From positions 62,001 to 126,000 of the forward strand of contig CAZMOB010000001.1 of the NCBI GenBank assembly GCA_964567995.1: a DNA stretch of 64,000 nucleotides, read 5' to 3'. Numbering within the stretch: position 1 is the stretch's first letter; every line of letters begins with the position of its first letter. The notes under the pieces are model-generated. The model saw only the letters and a program-made list of their open reading frames with translations, ran no database searches and was not told the origin of the DNA. Made by a program: the position numbers and the translations under genes. Source of the DNA: JAGOTP01 sp964567995. GTDB lineage: Bacteria; Patescibacteriota; Patescibacteriia; 2-12-FULL-60-25. Shown piece by piece: positions 13,646 to 24,000 of this stretch.

Positions 13646-16600
13646 CTATTTGAAGGATGTACAGCTGATCAGATCGATGGAGTGTTCTGAGGTAGTTTGT
13701 AGGCTTGCTGCGTCGATGAGAGTGATTTTGTAACGAATTTTTCCGTCTGAAGTGCCGAGGTCATTTTTGGCGAAGAGGCTAGTATCGAGAGTGAAGCCAA
13801 GCCGATTTTCTCCAAAGGATAGAAGCTGAGCGTTGCGTGAGGGGGAAATCGCGACGCCATCTGTGCTAAGTGTTTGATACGTTGCTTGAACCGATGTTAA
13901 CTCATTCATGCTTTCTGGTGTGAATTGAACTTCAAGTCTTGTGGGAGTTTTGCTACAGACGCCATATGTCACGAAGGTAGTTGGTGTTTGTGAGAGTTTT
14001 GTGATCGCTGGTGCGATGTTCGAGAACTGAGGAGTGGCTGGTTCTGGTTCGGTAGGTGTGACTTTTTCGTCGGGTTGTTTCTCGACTGACTGAACGGGAG
14101 GAGGGGAGGGGATCTGTTCTTTTTCGTCGAGTGCACGCTTCTCGTCGCTAGGTAGACTTTCTTTTAGATCTTCTTTTTGGTTAGGGGTCACTCGGTCTGC
14201 CTCTTGCTTCTTCTGCTCGTCCGAAAGAGAAGGGTTATTTTTTTCTGCTTCAACAGTCTTCGTATCAGGCAGGGGAGCCGGGATTGAGGGTGGTGAGCTT
14301 GGCGAGAGTGCAGCAGCGCCAAAGGTAGAGGTATCTGTCGTTCGCCCAGCGACAGGCGCGCGCGGTTCGTTACAGGCATCGTCACTTGTCGTGAGTGTAG
14401 CTGAGCGAGGAACGGTTCCTGTTTGGCGTGTTCCACTCTGACTATTAAGGAAGAAGGTGCGTCCTCGACTGAGGTCTAATCTCGCCTGGAAGACGCCTCC
14501 GACGAAGGTGAAGTGGCCGCTGGCTCGTCCTAACTCATCACTCAGCCAAAACCGATCTCTTGGGTTTGCATCATTGATGGCCAGACCTTGGCAGCTGGAA
14601 GAGGCGAAAGAAACAATCGGTACATCTGTCGTACAAGAGGGGCAGAGACTTGTCGGGAGGGCGGTACGCCGCAGGGTTGGACCAACGGAAATTTCATAGC
14701 CTTCACGGTTACCGGTCAATGTATCCGCCAAACAGGCCACTGTTTCTGGGCACCGATCTTGGGTGTTAGGAATCCCATCGTTATCTCGATCGGCATCACA
14801 GGCATCACCTTGGCCATCACGATCCGTGTCGCGTTGGTCCGCATTAGCAACGGCCGGGCAGTTATCACAGGCATTACCTATTCGATCACGATCGGTATCT
14901 GCCTGGTCGTGATTCGGTACGAGGGGACAGTTATCACCATAGCTTTCGTAGTAGTCCGTAATCCCATCGTTATCATCATCCGAGTCACATACTTGGCCAT
15001 CCCCATCTCGGTCGGTATCTGTTTGATCAGGATTGGCACGCAGGGGGCAATTATCGACCGGGTTCAAAAGTCCATCGTTATCGAAATCCTGGCAGGCTCG
15101 GCCGATGGAAGGTGTTGGTCGACCGTAACCAGGGGTTTGATCTGGATTTGGTACGGCCGGACAATTGTCGATAGAGTCGGCGACTCCATCATTATCGGCA
15201 TCAGTATCACAAGCATTGCCACGACCATCACGATCAGCATCCAGCTGATCGATATTTGGTGTCCGTGGACAGTTGTCGCGTCCGTCGGGAATAGCATCGT
15301 TGTCGCTGTCTGAATCGCGCCCGTCTTCGACGCCATCACAATCCGCATCCGCTCGTGCTGAGTCATCCCACGCTCTGAACCCCGCCGCGAAAAAGGCATT
15401 TCTGACCATGCAGGCATCACGTTGCGTATAGCCATTGCCACGCATACGGCCCCACTGATCGGCGAGCGAGATGGCACGGTTGCGAGCATCGTTGAACTGA
15501 GCGTTCGAAGGGAGGGAGCGCATGACGTTGAACATCAGTGCACCCATTTTTGTTCGACCGATCCCTTCCACTTGTTGTTGGTTATGGACGCCACCATCTG
15601 CGATGAGATAGGCGACTTTGTTCAGAATGCCGCTATTGGTATGCACGCCTCCGTTATCGGTTGTGATCATCTGGGGTGGCATGGTATCCGGATGTCCATA
15701 GCGAGGTGGATTGGACATATCACGAAAGGGTTCTCCGCCACTCGTGCGGCTTTCGCCGATGAGCCAGTTCCCATCTTGTAATGAGGCCATGATATCAGCG
15801 AATGCTTCGTTTAATGCGCCTGGTTGGTTTTGATACACAAGATCAGATGAATGTGCGATAACGGCATGGGTGAATTCATGCACGAACAAATCATCACTCA
15901 CATTCCCATCCGAGAACTGGATGATGTCGCATCCAGCATTGTAGCTGGCTGCTCCCGCAATCACGCTCCCTCCAGCATGGATATAGGCCTCCAAGTCTTC
16001 TCCATCGTCATCATAGGAGTCCATTCCAAACCGAGCTCGGAAAAAATCGTAGGCATGATGGCCGCCCCACCAGGCGGAAACGGCATCACGATCGGCATGG
16101 TAGGCACGTTCCAAGCCATCTTCATCGCCAATCTGATCATCATCCGAGATAAACCAAAAACAACCATTCTCAACGGTCGCTTCGTTACCGTTTGCTGTTT
16201 GTAAATCAAAATCCAAACTCTCCATCGAAGTCGAGTATGAAGCAAGTAGTGCGCCGGTGTGAGCGTCTAGGTGAATTTCAGTGTGTTTAGGGGCTGACAG
16301 AAAGACACGCCAAGCCAGATGCGCTTCAGAAGAGGTCGCGTTTCCGGTATCGGATACGCTTGCATCATAGATTTCGAGGAACGGATCGGCGTAGGTTTTT
16401 GCCTGGGGTGAGCGCACGAGTTGTTGAGCGCGGGCAATAGCTTGTTTGCTATCGAGGGTCGGCGTAATCGACAGGGTTGAGGTAGGAAGAAACAAACTCG
16501 CGATCGTCGATTGTACCCGTTCATCGCTTAAGTAGACGGTGACTTGTCCGCCAAAGACGGGAAGATCTCGATATGTTTGTCGAAAAGACACGACCTGTTC

Positions 16601-16948
16601 AAAGTCAGATGTGCGTTGTGCGCGTTCAGGAATGAGTTTTGTGCCTGTCGTTGAGTCTAGGCCGTATAACGCTATGTATTCGTTGAGGAAATTCTGCGCT
16701 CGTTCCGTAGGATCGGTCCCTGCGGTAGCGATGTCCATTTGAATAAAGCGGGCTTTTCCTTCCTGTATTTGTACTTCCGGTGGACGTTTTGAGCGGTCTT
16801 GTAGGCGTTCGTAGGCCTGCTGCATGGGGCTTGAAACGCGTGATGTTCCCTTATGCCAGACAAAGCCTGCCGTAATGGCGATGATACAAACGATGGCGCA
16901 ACCGATAAGAATACCTACACGCTTACCAGCGAAAGACGGTTTTTTCAT
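13646..16948 (-). CDS. Secreted M4 (thermolysin-like) metalloprotease with thrombospondin-3 repeats
   Basis: The 1100-aa protein begins with a basic stretch and a signal/anchor helix (residues 10-31). An FTP-type propeptide covers about 60-230 (FRQTYRDLPVFGGQVTVYL). The M4 peptidase domain holds the zinc motif HEFTH (about 357-361) and the third ligand Glu in NEAFAD (about 381). About 535-760 is a run of Asp-rich thrombospondin type-3 calcium repeats (for example DADRDGRGNACDTDADNDG). A Pro/Glu/Lys-rich linker (about 890-1000) leads to a beta-rich C-terminal domain. It probably digests protein outside the cell or on a host surface, and calcium should stiffen the repeat stalk. Confidence 0.92.
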   Translation of the reverse strand: MKKPSFAGKRVGILIGCAIVCIIAITAGFVWHKGTSRVSSPMQQAYERLQDRSKRPPEVQIQEGKARFIQMDIATAGTDPTERAQNFLNEYIALYGLDSTTGTKLIPERAQRTSDFEQVVSFRQTYRDLPVFGGQVTVYLSDERVQSTIASLFLPTSTLSITPTLDSKQAIARAQQLVRSPQAKTYADPFLEIYDASVSDTGNATSSEAHLAWRVFLSAPKHTEIHLDAHTGALLASYSTSMESLDFDLQTANGNEATVENGCFWFISDDDQIGDEDGLERAYHADRDAVSAWWGGHHAYDFFRARFGMDSYDDDGEDLEAYIHAGGSVIAGAASYNAGCDIIQFSDGNVSDDLFVHEFTHAVIAHSSDLVYQNQPGALNEAFADIMASLQDGNWLIGESRTSGGEPFRDMSNPPRYGHPDTMPPQMITTDNGGVHTNSGILNKVAYLIADGGVHNQQQVEGIGRTKMGALMFNVMRSLPSNAQFNDARNRAISLADQWGRMRGNGYTQRDACMVRNAFFAAGFRAWDDSARADADCDGVEDGRDSDSDNDAIPDGRDNCPRTPNIDQLDADRDGRGNACDTDADNDGVADSIDNCPAVPNPDQTPGYGRPTPSIGRACQDFDNDGLLNPVDNCPLRANPDQTDTDRDGDGQVCDSDDDNDGITDYYESYGDNCPLVPNHDQADTDRDRIGNACDNCPAVANADQRDTDRDGQGDACDADRDNDGIPNTQDRCPETVACLADTLTGNREGYEISVGPTLRRTALPTSLCPSCTTDVPIVSFASSSCQGLAINDANPRDRFWLSDELGRASGHFTFVGGVFQARLDLSRGRTFFLNSQSGTRQTGTVPRSATLTTSDDACNEPRAPVAGRTTDTSTFGAAALSPSSPPSIPAPLPDTKTVEAEKNNPSLSDEQKKQEADRVTPNQKEDLKESLPSDEKRALDEKEQIPSPPPVQSVEKQPDEKVTPTEPEPATPQFSNIAPAITKLSQTPTTFVTYGVCSKTPTRLEVQFTPESMNELTSVQATYQTLSTDGVAISPSRNAQLLSFGENRLGFTLDTSLFAKNDLGTSDGKIRYKITLIDAASLQTTSEHSIDLISCTSFK

Positions 16949-17014
16949 AGAGGGATGGGTCTAGCCTAGCATGGTTTTGCCAGTTTTGCTTGGCCCTCGT
17001 TTCATCGGAAATAG

Positions 17015-17761
17015 TTAATCCTTGCATGTACCCATCGGTTCCATCTTTCCATCCCGTCGCTCTTCATAGGTACAAACGAGCTGTTCTGCAGCCGGGTCGT
17101 CAGCGTATAGAGTTCGTTTCTTTATAAGAACGAGCTCATCTTTCTCCCAGCGATATGTTTCGTCATAACGAAGTGATCCACCTCCATTTATATGCGAGAG
17201 GACTGTTTTTGATGGAAGATCGATGACCGGACTAGTAATGAAACGGAGTGATTTGTTATAGAAGAATAGCTTTTTCTCTGGATCATACAGCCAAAATTCA
17301 TACTGATAATTCCCACCTGCCGTTGCAGAGGTCAGGAGACCAAAATCAGTGTACCCATCCATATTCATATCTTCTGCCAAGAAGAACATCGAACCGGTCC
17401 AATATGGCTTGGTGATGGGCTCCGGTGTGATTGTCTGGAGTACGTTCCCACTCTCTTCCTCTGAAATCTGAATCCCTCCAATCGCTGCGTCTAGCTCCTT
17501 TCGATCTCTGTAGACTCGAGTAGTTGTCGCCTTGAATTGGAGAAGGAGTTTTGGAGCCGTTTCGTTCAGAGAAAAATGACAAACGACCATTCCGTTTGAT
17601 TCGAGGTCTTTGTAGGGACCGCAAGGTTCCGTTGCTGAACTCGTGGAGTCACTAACTGTATCAGTTGGAGTCGTGATTATTTTATTCGAGTGTCTATGAA
17701 CGAACAGGAGAATGCCTCCCAATATGGCAAAGCAGGATAAAAGAGCGAGGTACTTTTTCAT
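17015..17761 (-). CDS. Exported protein, XAC2610-like beta domain
   Basis: The 248-aa protein begins MKKYLALLSCFAILGGILLFV, a signal peptide or N-terminal anchor. The mature part has ...AEDMNMDGYTDFGLL, a calcium-loop-like D-x-N-x-D-G-x-x-D, followed by GGNYQYEFWLYDPEKKLFFYN, which is the pattern of XAC2610-like and related periplasmic proteins. It ends with a disulfide-ready pair (VCTYEE...MGTCKD). The role of the family is uncertain. It lies on the same strand as the protease but in a separate unit. Confidence 0.65.
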   Translation of the reverse strand: MKKYLALLSCFAILGGILLFVHRHSNKIITTPTDTVSDSTSSATEPCGPYKDLESNGMVVCHFSLNETAPKLLLQFKATTTRVYRDRKELDAAIGGIQISEEESGNVLQTITPEPITKPYWTGSMFFLAEDMNMDGYTDFGLLTSATAGGNYQYEFWLYDPEKKLFFYNKSLRFITSPVIDLPSKTVLSHINGGGSLRYDETYRWEKDELVLIKKRTLYADDPAAEQLVCTYEERRDGKMEPMGTCKD

Positions 17762-17791
17762 ATCTCTCTTATTGAGATAAGTACGATTTAA

Positions 17792-18187
17792 TCAGCCTAC
17801 GTTGAGTTCAGTAAAAACTTCTTCAAGACTCTTCTTCCACACGATCGCCGGATGATAATGGAACATGGCTGCATCCTGATTCGCTTCATTTATCGCAAAT
17901 ATTCGGGGAGAGCCTTTGATGGCGTGGCTCGCTAGCGCCGCTCCAAGTTCCGTAAAGACGCCGTTACCCTCTCGATCGGCGAGCAGGATGTACACATCGG
18001 CATCAATCACTCCTTGGATCCCTTGTTCGGAATACTCCGCCGCTCGTACTTGGTTTTCGGTATACGGTTTTATCATCGGTAAATCGGTCCACTCAAATAC
18101 AATCTCATGCCCTTTCAACTTCAGCTCCTTGAAGATGCTCTGAACGAGGGGATAGTTGCTGGATCGGCCGGTGACGTAGAATTTCAT
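17792..18187 (-). CDS. Nucleoside 2-deoxyribosyltransferase-like protein
   Basis: The 131-aa product has the Rossmann-like NDT pattern: MKFYVTGRSSNYPLVQSIF at the N-terminus, a central GVIDADVYILLADREGNGVFTE (Asp and Glu of the active site) and LGAALASHAIKG. Such proteins exchange nucleobases on deoxyribosides or belong to the YtoQ-like relatives. It ends 30 bp before the 17761 start and follows the HIT gene by 9 bp, suggesting an operon with nucleotide-related enzymes. Confidence 0.8.
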   Translation of the reverse strand: MKFYVTGRSSNYPLVQSIFKELKLKGHEIVFEWTDLPMIKPYTENQVRAAEYSEQGIQGVIDADVYILLADREGNGVFTELGAALASHAIKGSPRIFAINEANQDAAMFHYHPAIVWKKSLEEVFTELNVG

Positions 18188-18196
18188 AGAGTGGAT

Positions 18197-18667
18197 CTAG
18201 TTTTCGTTCAAAATCTGTTTCAACGCATCCGCAAATGGCTTTCTGTCCGCTGCATCCGATAGATAGGTATTGAATAGCTCTTGATGAAACGTGTCTCCCG
18301 TAAAGCGAGGGACAATGTGAAGATGATAATGAAAGGCGTGTTGATCGCCGGCGGGTTCATTGTTTTGAACTAAGGTGACACCGTCGCAATTTCGCGTGTT
18401 CTTTAAGGCGACGGCGATTTTTTGCGCCACTTCCAGAATACGCTGCGTTTGTGCTGGCGACAGATCGTAGAGATGCTCTGTGTGCTCGACGGGTACAAGT
18501 AACGGATGTCCATCGTTGCCACGGATCGACTTTGAACCAATGAATCCAAGCACGACCTCGTCTCGGTAGAAGATATCCGTTTGTCTGATCATGGTTTTCT
18601 CGTTTTCGATACCTTGAATCGCGAGACAGATGGGGCAGAGATAGGTATGGGGTGCGTGATTGAACAT
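18197..18667 (-). CDS. HIT family protein with N-terminal zinc Cys pair
   Basis: The 156-aa protein carries the HIT motif HYHLHIVPR (about residues 110-118), with the second His of the triad as nucleophile, and the substrate-side NNEPAGDQHAFH. An N-terminal C-x-x-C (LCPIC) is consistent with a structural zinc as in many prokaryotic HIT proteins. It differs from the other HIT gene (2200) in length and in its C-terminal helix. It is the first gene of a minus-strand unit with the deoxyribosyltransferase-like gene. Confidence 0.9.
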   Translation of the reverse strand: MFNHAPHTYLCPICLAIQGIENEKTMIRQTDIFYRDEVVLGFIGSKSIRGNDGHPLLVPVEHTEHLYDLSPAQTQRILEVAQKIAVALKNTRNCDGVTLVQNNEPAGDQHAFHYHLHIVPRFTGDTFHQELFNTYLSDAADRKPFADALKQILNEN

Positions 18668-18795
18668 AAAATGGATAAGTTTTTTAGGAATGATGGAAGA
18701 TGGAGTGAGGATAAAAGAATGGCAAGAGAAAAGCCAGTTTATTTTTCTCTTGACTGCTCATTGCCTTTCTATGCATGAAGGACTATCGTCATTCT

Positions 18796-19476
18796 ATGAT
18801 TACGCTCTACGCCTTCGGTCGCGTCCACCCGCTCGTGCATGGGTTAACACGGGATCTACGTGTGCAATGGGCGCTTGAAGAGCTGAGATTGCCCTACTGT
18901 GTTCAGGGGATGGATCACACGGCAGGAGAAACGGGTACGGAAGCTTTTCGTCAGCTCAGTCCGTTTCAGCAGCTGCCCGTAATTGATGACGATGGGTTCT
19001 TGTTGACTGAATCTGCCGCCATTCTTCTCTATCTCGCTGAAAAGGTTGGCGCGTTGCCCGTGGCTGATCTGCAAGAACGAGCCACTGTGATGCGTTGGTG
19101 TTTTGCTGCGCTCACTACAGTTGAACCCGTAATACAGATGATTGTGCTTATGGACATGGAGAACAAAGTCGATGATATGACGAAAGCGCACCGTGCCGAT
19201 CTCGTGAAGTGGGCTGATCGGGTACTCAGCAACGTCGAGCTATTGCTTGAAGGACGTGATTTCATCACGGGCGCTGCTTTTACGGTCGCCGATATTCTGA
19301 TGACCACCGTGTTACGGCAAGCGCGTCGTGCAGGTTTGCTTAAAAACTATCCACGTTGTGAAGCCTATCGTTTGCGGAACGAAGCACGACCGGCTTTCGT
19401 ACGTGCAGCTGAGCTCTACGAGGCCCGCCTTGGTGCTGAGCCCGGTGCGGTACAGTATGCCGCCGAGCCGCGCTAA
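18796..19476 (+). CDS. Glutathione S-transferase family protein
   Basis: The product (226 aa from MITLYAFGRVHPLV) has a thioredoxin-like N-terminal domain with the cis-Pro and Glu-Ser contact FQQLPVIDDDGFLLTESAAILLYL and an all-helical C-terminal domain with the conserved FTVADILMTTVLRQ (N-capping box and hydrophobic staple). I prefer the ATG at 18796 because the first strand starts there; an in-frame ATG at 18775 would add seven residues. The first-domain catalytic position near residue 10 is not a clear Ser/Cys/Tyr. It may be a transferase or a stress-related binding protein. Confidence 0.9.
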   Translation: MITLYAFGRVHPLVHGLTRDLRVQWALEELRLPYCVQGMDHTAGETGTEAFRQLSPFQQLPVIDDDGFLLTESAAILLYLAEKVGALPVADLQERATVMRWCFAALTTVEPVIQMIVLMDMENKVDDMTKAHRADLVKWADRVLSNVELLLEGRDFITGAAFTVADILMTTVLRQARRAGLLKNYPRCEAYRLRNEARPAFVRAAELYEARLGAEPGAVQYAAEPR

Positions 19477-19542
19477 GGCCGTGCAAAGAATTGAAATCGT
19501 GCTAGGATAAACAGACGGTTTAACTCAAGTATCTACACCTCT

Positions 19543-19887
19543 ATGAAAAACTTCACCGCTCTCTATATCGCTCCTGTGAATACCCTCGATGAATGGATGA
19601 AAAAGCCAGAACCAGAACGTAAAGAAGCTGAAGCTAAAATGCAGCAGGAATGGGCAACTTGGATGAGCGAGCATAAAGACGCCGTGCTTAACACGATTAG
19701 CCTGGGGGTCACGAAGCGCGTGAGTCAGGGCGGTATCGAAGATGCGAAGAACGGCATGATGCTTTCTTCCTATGTGGCAGCTGAATCGCTTGAAGCAGCA
19801 GCCGAACTGTTCAAGAATCACCCACATCTGGGAATTCCAGGGGCAACAATCGAGATCATGGAAGCGCGTCCGATGGTAAACAGTTAG
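19543..19887 (+). CDS. YCII-like dimeric alpha-beta barrel protein
   Basis: The 114-aa product starts MKNFTALYIAPVNTLDEWM and ends GATIEIMEARPM. The order strand-helix-strand-strand-helix-strand fits the ferredoxin-like dimeric barrel of the YCII and related families, and ESLEAAAELFKNHPHLG is the usual second helix. Function is unknown. It has its own terminator. Confidence 0.65.
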   Translation: MKNFTALYIAPVNTLDEWMKKPEPERKEAEAKMQQEWATWMSEHKDAVLNTISLGVTKRVSQGGIEDAKNGMMLSSYVAAESLEAAAELFKNHPHLGIPGATIEIMEARPMVNS

Positions 19888-19920
19888 AGAATAAGCTAGT
19901 TATAGAAAAGAGTTGGAGTC

Positions 19921-19953
19921 ATAAAATCCGTCTACGAGAGACGGATTTTATTA
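19921..19953 (+). terminator. Rho-independent terminator
   Basis: ATAAAATCCGTC (19921-19932) pairs with GACGGATTTTAT (19940-19951), followed by T's on either strand. Confidence 0.85.
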
Positions 19954-19973
19954 TAGGTAAGGAATAATGATCC

Positions 19974-20422
19974 TTATACGGGCGGCTGGCTGGGAAACCG
20001 TTTGATGTAATGATACGCCCGCTCCCAAGGTAGGTGAGCATAGTCTGAGGGCGATCTATGGTTATGGTTGCGACAGAATGTTTCTAGATCTTCTTCGATA
20101 ACAATTCGGTCAAAATCCCATCCAGGATAGCGCTCTCTAAAACCTGCTCGTACGCTCTCAATCATTTCCTTTTCAAGCGTCCACCCATTGTGGTCGAAAA
20201 TCCATTCGCCGTAAGAGATATACACGTGCGCGCCAGGGTACCCGTCCTTGGCTTTCATGAAGATAACTTGAAATTCTTCCCCTTGATGAAGCTGTCGAAA
20301 TGTTTCAGCAAAATGTGACAGGCTCCGGCAGCAAAGAACAGCTGGTCTTCACGTTGCCAGAAGAGGAATGGGTCAGTGCGCTCTTCAGGGGTGCGGTCAA
20401 AGAGAAAACTGGGCTTATACAT
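19974..20422 (-). pseudogene. Conserved hypothetical protein, frameshifted in an A/T run
   Basis: Starting at the ATG at 20422, the first frame reads MYKPSFLFDRTPEERTDPFL and continues to QLFFAAGACHIL, then stops early. The coherent protein resumes in another frame as FAETFRQLHQGEEFQVIFMK and runs to RFPSQPPV, with stop at 19974. Adding one base to the four-base run at 20310-20313 (AAAA on the plus strand) restores a 149-aa protein (CHIFAETFRQLHQ). The frame that is open on its own starts only at 20258 (94 aa). I do not know the family; the GAHVYISYGEWIFDHNGWT strand-turn looks like a conserved core. A real mutation or a homopolymer sequencing error are both possible. Confidence 0.65.
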
Positions 20423-20484
20423 GAATCGAGCTTAGCATGACGTCGCTCAGGTGGCGGCCAACAGAATCGCTCATTTTAATGACT

Positions 20485-20529
20485 AACGATAAATACATAT
20501 TGACAAACAGTAAACTGTAAATTTAAAAT
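20485..20529 (+). promoter_or_regulatory. Promoter and shared element of the second DUF2975 gene
   Basis: AACGATAAATA (20485-20495) and TATTGACAAAC (20498-20508) recur from 12811-12829. TTGACA (20500-20505), 18 bp, TAAAAT (20524-20529) make a good promoter. ACAG-taaa-CTGT sits between the boxes. Confidence 0.55.
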
Positions 20530-20558
20530 GATCGGTATAGATTTTCTCTGTATCAACT

Positions 20559-21041
20559 ATGAAAAGAACTCCCACGATCTTTCTTCAATTCGTCATTATC
20601 CTCATCGGTATCGGCGTTCTTGCTTTGATGCTTTGGGAACCTCACCTAGAGGGGAGGAATGTGAACGCAACGCTCTTTGAGGTCTACTTCAAAGATCCTT
20701 TTTTAGCGTATGCCTATACAGCCTCGATCGCTTTTTTTGTGGCGCTTTACCACGGATTTAAACTATTAGGGCATATTGGACGAAATAATGTATTTTCAGA
20801 TCAGGCGGTGAGAGCGTTGCGGACGATAAAATACTGCGCACTGACGCTGATAGGGTTTATTCTAGGAGCAGAAGCCTACTTCTTTGTTGCTATGCGCGGC
20901 AAAGATGATATTGCCGGTGGTGTAATGATGGGGCTGATGATGTTGTTCGTTTCTACCGTTATCGCAGCTGCGGCGGCTGTATTTGAGAAGCTGTTGCAAA
21001 CGGCGGTGAATATAAAATCTGAGAACGACTTAACGGTCTAG
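20559..21041 (+). CDS. DUF2975 membrane protein, second copy
   Basis: The 160-aa protein has four membrane helices and the same ending as the 12849 copy (KLLQTAVNIKSENDLTV). The two are related along their length, for example in the third helix (ALRTIKYCALTLIG against ALKTIKYCVMVIAA). No Xre gene follows: the next gene is convergent, so this copy has lost or never had its regulator partner and may depend on the 13370 protein. The shared promoter words fit that idea. Confidence 0.82.
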   Translation: MKRTPTIFLQFVIILIGIGVLALMLWEPHLEGRNVNATLFEVYFKDPFLAYAYTASIAFFVALYHGFKLLGHIGRNNVFSDQAVRALRTIKYCALTLIGFILGAEAYFFVAMRGKDDIAGGVMMGLMMLFVSTVIAAAAAVFEKLLQTAVNIKSENDLTV

Positions 21042-21073
21042 CGGAAAAGAGCTGCCAGTCTGCTAGGGTTTTT

Positions 21074-24000
21074 CTAAAATAGTTCTTTGGTTGGCGATGG
21101 GATCGCCTCATCAATCAGAAAGAGAACAGATTGGATGAGTGGATGGGACATGAATAGCTTTTGAATGAATCCGGCATGCAGAAAATTCACAATCGAAGCG
21201 AGCAGCATTCCTTGATGATGACTCATATACGTTCCCACGATCTGTCCCTTTGGATCAGCAGAATAATCGATCGCTTCATAGAACCCATAGCGACCGTAAG
21301 CGTTTGATGAAAGGGCACACAAATCTGCTAATGCACTGACAGGCTCCACGCTTAATCCTAACGCGACAGCATAGGGAGAAACCACGAGCTTCGCATCTAC
21401 CTCGGGTGAAGAGGCGAGTGTCGGTATCCCAAATGCTTTATACCCATACGCACCACGTGGATTCGCATCGACGAATCCAGATTCTGATAGCGCACCGCGC
21501 AGACCGTGTACCTGCAAAAATGCCCGTTGATTAACGTAGGCGCTACGTGAACTTGTATCCATGATTGAATTTGTCGGCTCCTCAATAAAGATCGCTGGCA
21601 TCAGATATTCAAACAATGTGCCTGACCAAGATAGAATCGCTGGACCTCCAACCGGTTGGCGTCTTGTGATACGAGACAGAGCATTCCATGCGCGTAGCGG
21701 TAGGTCTCGCTTGGCCAGCATCAAGAGCACAGAGAGACGTGATTCTGAGGCCAGTGTCTGATAAAAAGAAGCGTTCATCAGGTTTTTATGCGGATCAAAG
21801 CCCACAGAAAGAAGCAGCTTCCGACGAGAAACCATTTTTTGAAAATCCATCTTCTGGATGAGCGTTTCTGTACGGATATAGAGTTGGGAGAATTCATTCC
21901 TCTCTTGAGAGGAGGTGCGTGCCTCATTTAAGAGCCAAGATGAAACGGCCATAAAACAGGCAAGAAGATTACCGGCGTCCACGCTAGAAATAAATCCCCC
22001 CTCGGTTGGTTTTCCGGTTTTCAATGAATACCAATTATAGAAATGATTCTTATAGCGAGGAAGGTTCTCAAGTGTTTGGATCGTTTCTTCAACTCGTTTT
22101 CGTGCGACCATTGAAGTAATGAATTCGAGTTTGGCTGCACAGAGAATGGATAAGAGGTAAAACCCAATATTACTAATGGAGGTGGCTTGGGTTATTTTGT
22201 ATGTTGGAAACTCTTGAACATAGTCTGGGGGAAGAAAGAGAGTCTTTTTGTTTACGAATTCAGCATAATATTCCCAGGTTCTCTGTGATGTTTCTCTTAA
22301 AAGCGCTTTGTCTTGTTTTGTTAACTTAGGCACGGCTTGTTTTGTCCGTATGAATGTACGTATCAGAAAAGGGAAGAACAGAAAAAAAGATGCGCCTAAA
22401 CCTATCCAAACTACTGGCAGCCCCGCGAAGAAGAGAATCAGGCCGGAAAAGAGGATAATCTCGAAACCAGGAAGAAAGGCGTGCAAACTTTTACGCCATG
22501 TTCCATTCTGTTCAGCGGCAGCAGCTGTGTTCCACTCCAATAAATATTTGCGACTGACTCCTTGACGATACAGCGAACGGAAAATCGCATCCAGCGCTGT
22601 GCCAGCGACATAGGGAAAAAGACCAAATTCAAAAAACGAGCGACGAACCAACTTGACTAGCTGTAGCGCGAACTTTCCGAGACGAGCAGGAATCTCTTCG
22701 GCATCAATCACGAAGAATGATTCTATTAGATAGATACATTGAAATACATGATCTATGACGGCAAATAGATCAATTGCAAGGACAAGAATAGCTATCCATA
22801 GCAAATGACTTTGCGAAAGTACGAGGGCAATCACTAAGATCCCAAGCGTTGCCGCAGGAACGAGACTCTGGACAAGGTTATCAATAATCTTAAACCGTTC
22901 GAGGCCGCCCAACGGATTGCGTCGACGCGCTCCGTTCGCTCGCCTAGCGGTTGAAGACAGCCAGGGGATAGTCTGCCAATCTCCTCGAATCCAGCGATGC
23001 ATACGTCCTAAATAAGACGAAAGGCTCAAAGGAAATTCATCGTATAACACAACCTCATTAGCGAATGTTGTGCCACCCACCATTCCTTCCAAAAGATCAT
23101 GGCTCAGAATCTGATTTTCAGGAAAAAATGTTCGTAATGTCGAAAGAAAGGCATCGATATGGATACTTCCTTTCCCAATGAAATTTCCTTTCCCAAATAA
23201 ATCCTGATACGTATCCGAAACCTGCATGGAATAGTTTCCTTGAAGAGCGTCCTTCCCAAATAAACGTGGTAAGACGTTTGATCGTTCAGCGAACCACAGG
23301 GCCACATGCGGTTGGACAAAGGTTGAGCCATGAATGGGTGGCTGGCCAGGCGTGTGTAAAAGAGGTCTATTCTGTGGATGCGCATGGATCGCAATGAGGC
23401 GTGTCACGAATTCTCGTGGCACGTGCGCGTCCTCATCTACTACGACTACAAATTCCATTCGTTCTTGAACGAAGGGAAAGAGTTCATACGAGCTCTTTGT
23501 TCCCTGCCCTCGGAGCGCCTGCATAAATTCAAGGAGCTTGCCGCGCTTCCGCTCCCATCCCATATAGACTCCTTCTTGTTCATTTAGGACACTTTCACGA
23601 AAAAACAAGAAGAAGGCGTTTTTCTCTCCGTATCGTTCGTTCAAGCGCGCGATGGATTTTTTTGCCTGCTCTTTGAGGTTCTTTTCACGTGCTCCTGGGG
23701 CCGATGATACATCTGGAAAATCCAACAGCAATCCAAAATAAATATGTTTTCCTTGATTGCCAAGATAGGCGGCTTCCAGTTTGGACAGGAGATGTATCAA
23801 TGTTTTTTCACTTGAGAAAAAAGCAGGGATCACAAACATTGTTGCCTCTTTTTCCGTAAGATCTTTTTTCACCTCTAGAGCGGGCAAAAAAGAAGGTGCC
23901 ACCACGGATTTAATCAAGCTATTGAGAAGCTGTTTTGCCTGTCGAAGCGCGGGAAACAGGGCGAGAAAAAAAATGAGCACTGAGTAGGGGAATGGAAAAA

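Noticed and set aside
14588..15313. 241-aa plus-strand frame rich in Ile/Gly/Thr opposite the M4 protease
   Set aside because: It is the antisense of the Asp-rich thrombospondin repeats; the repeats on the minus strand explain it.
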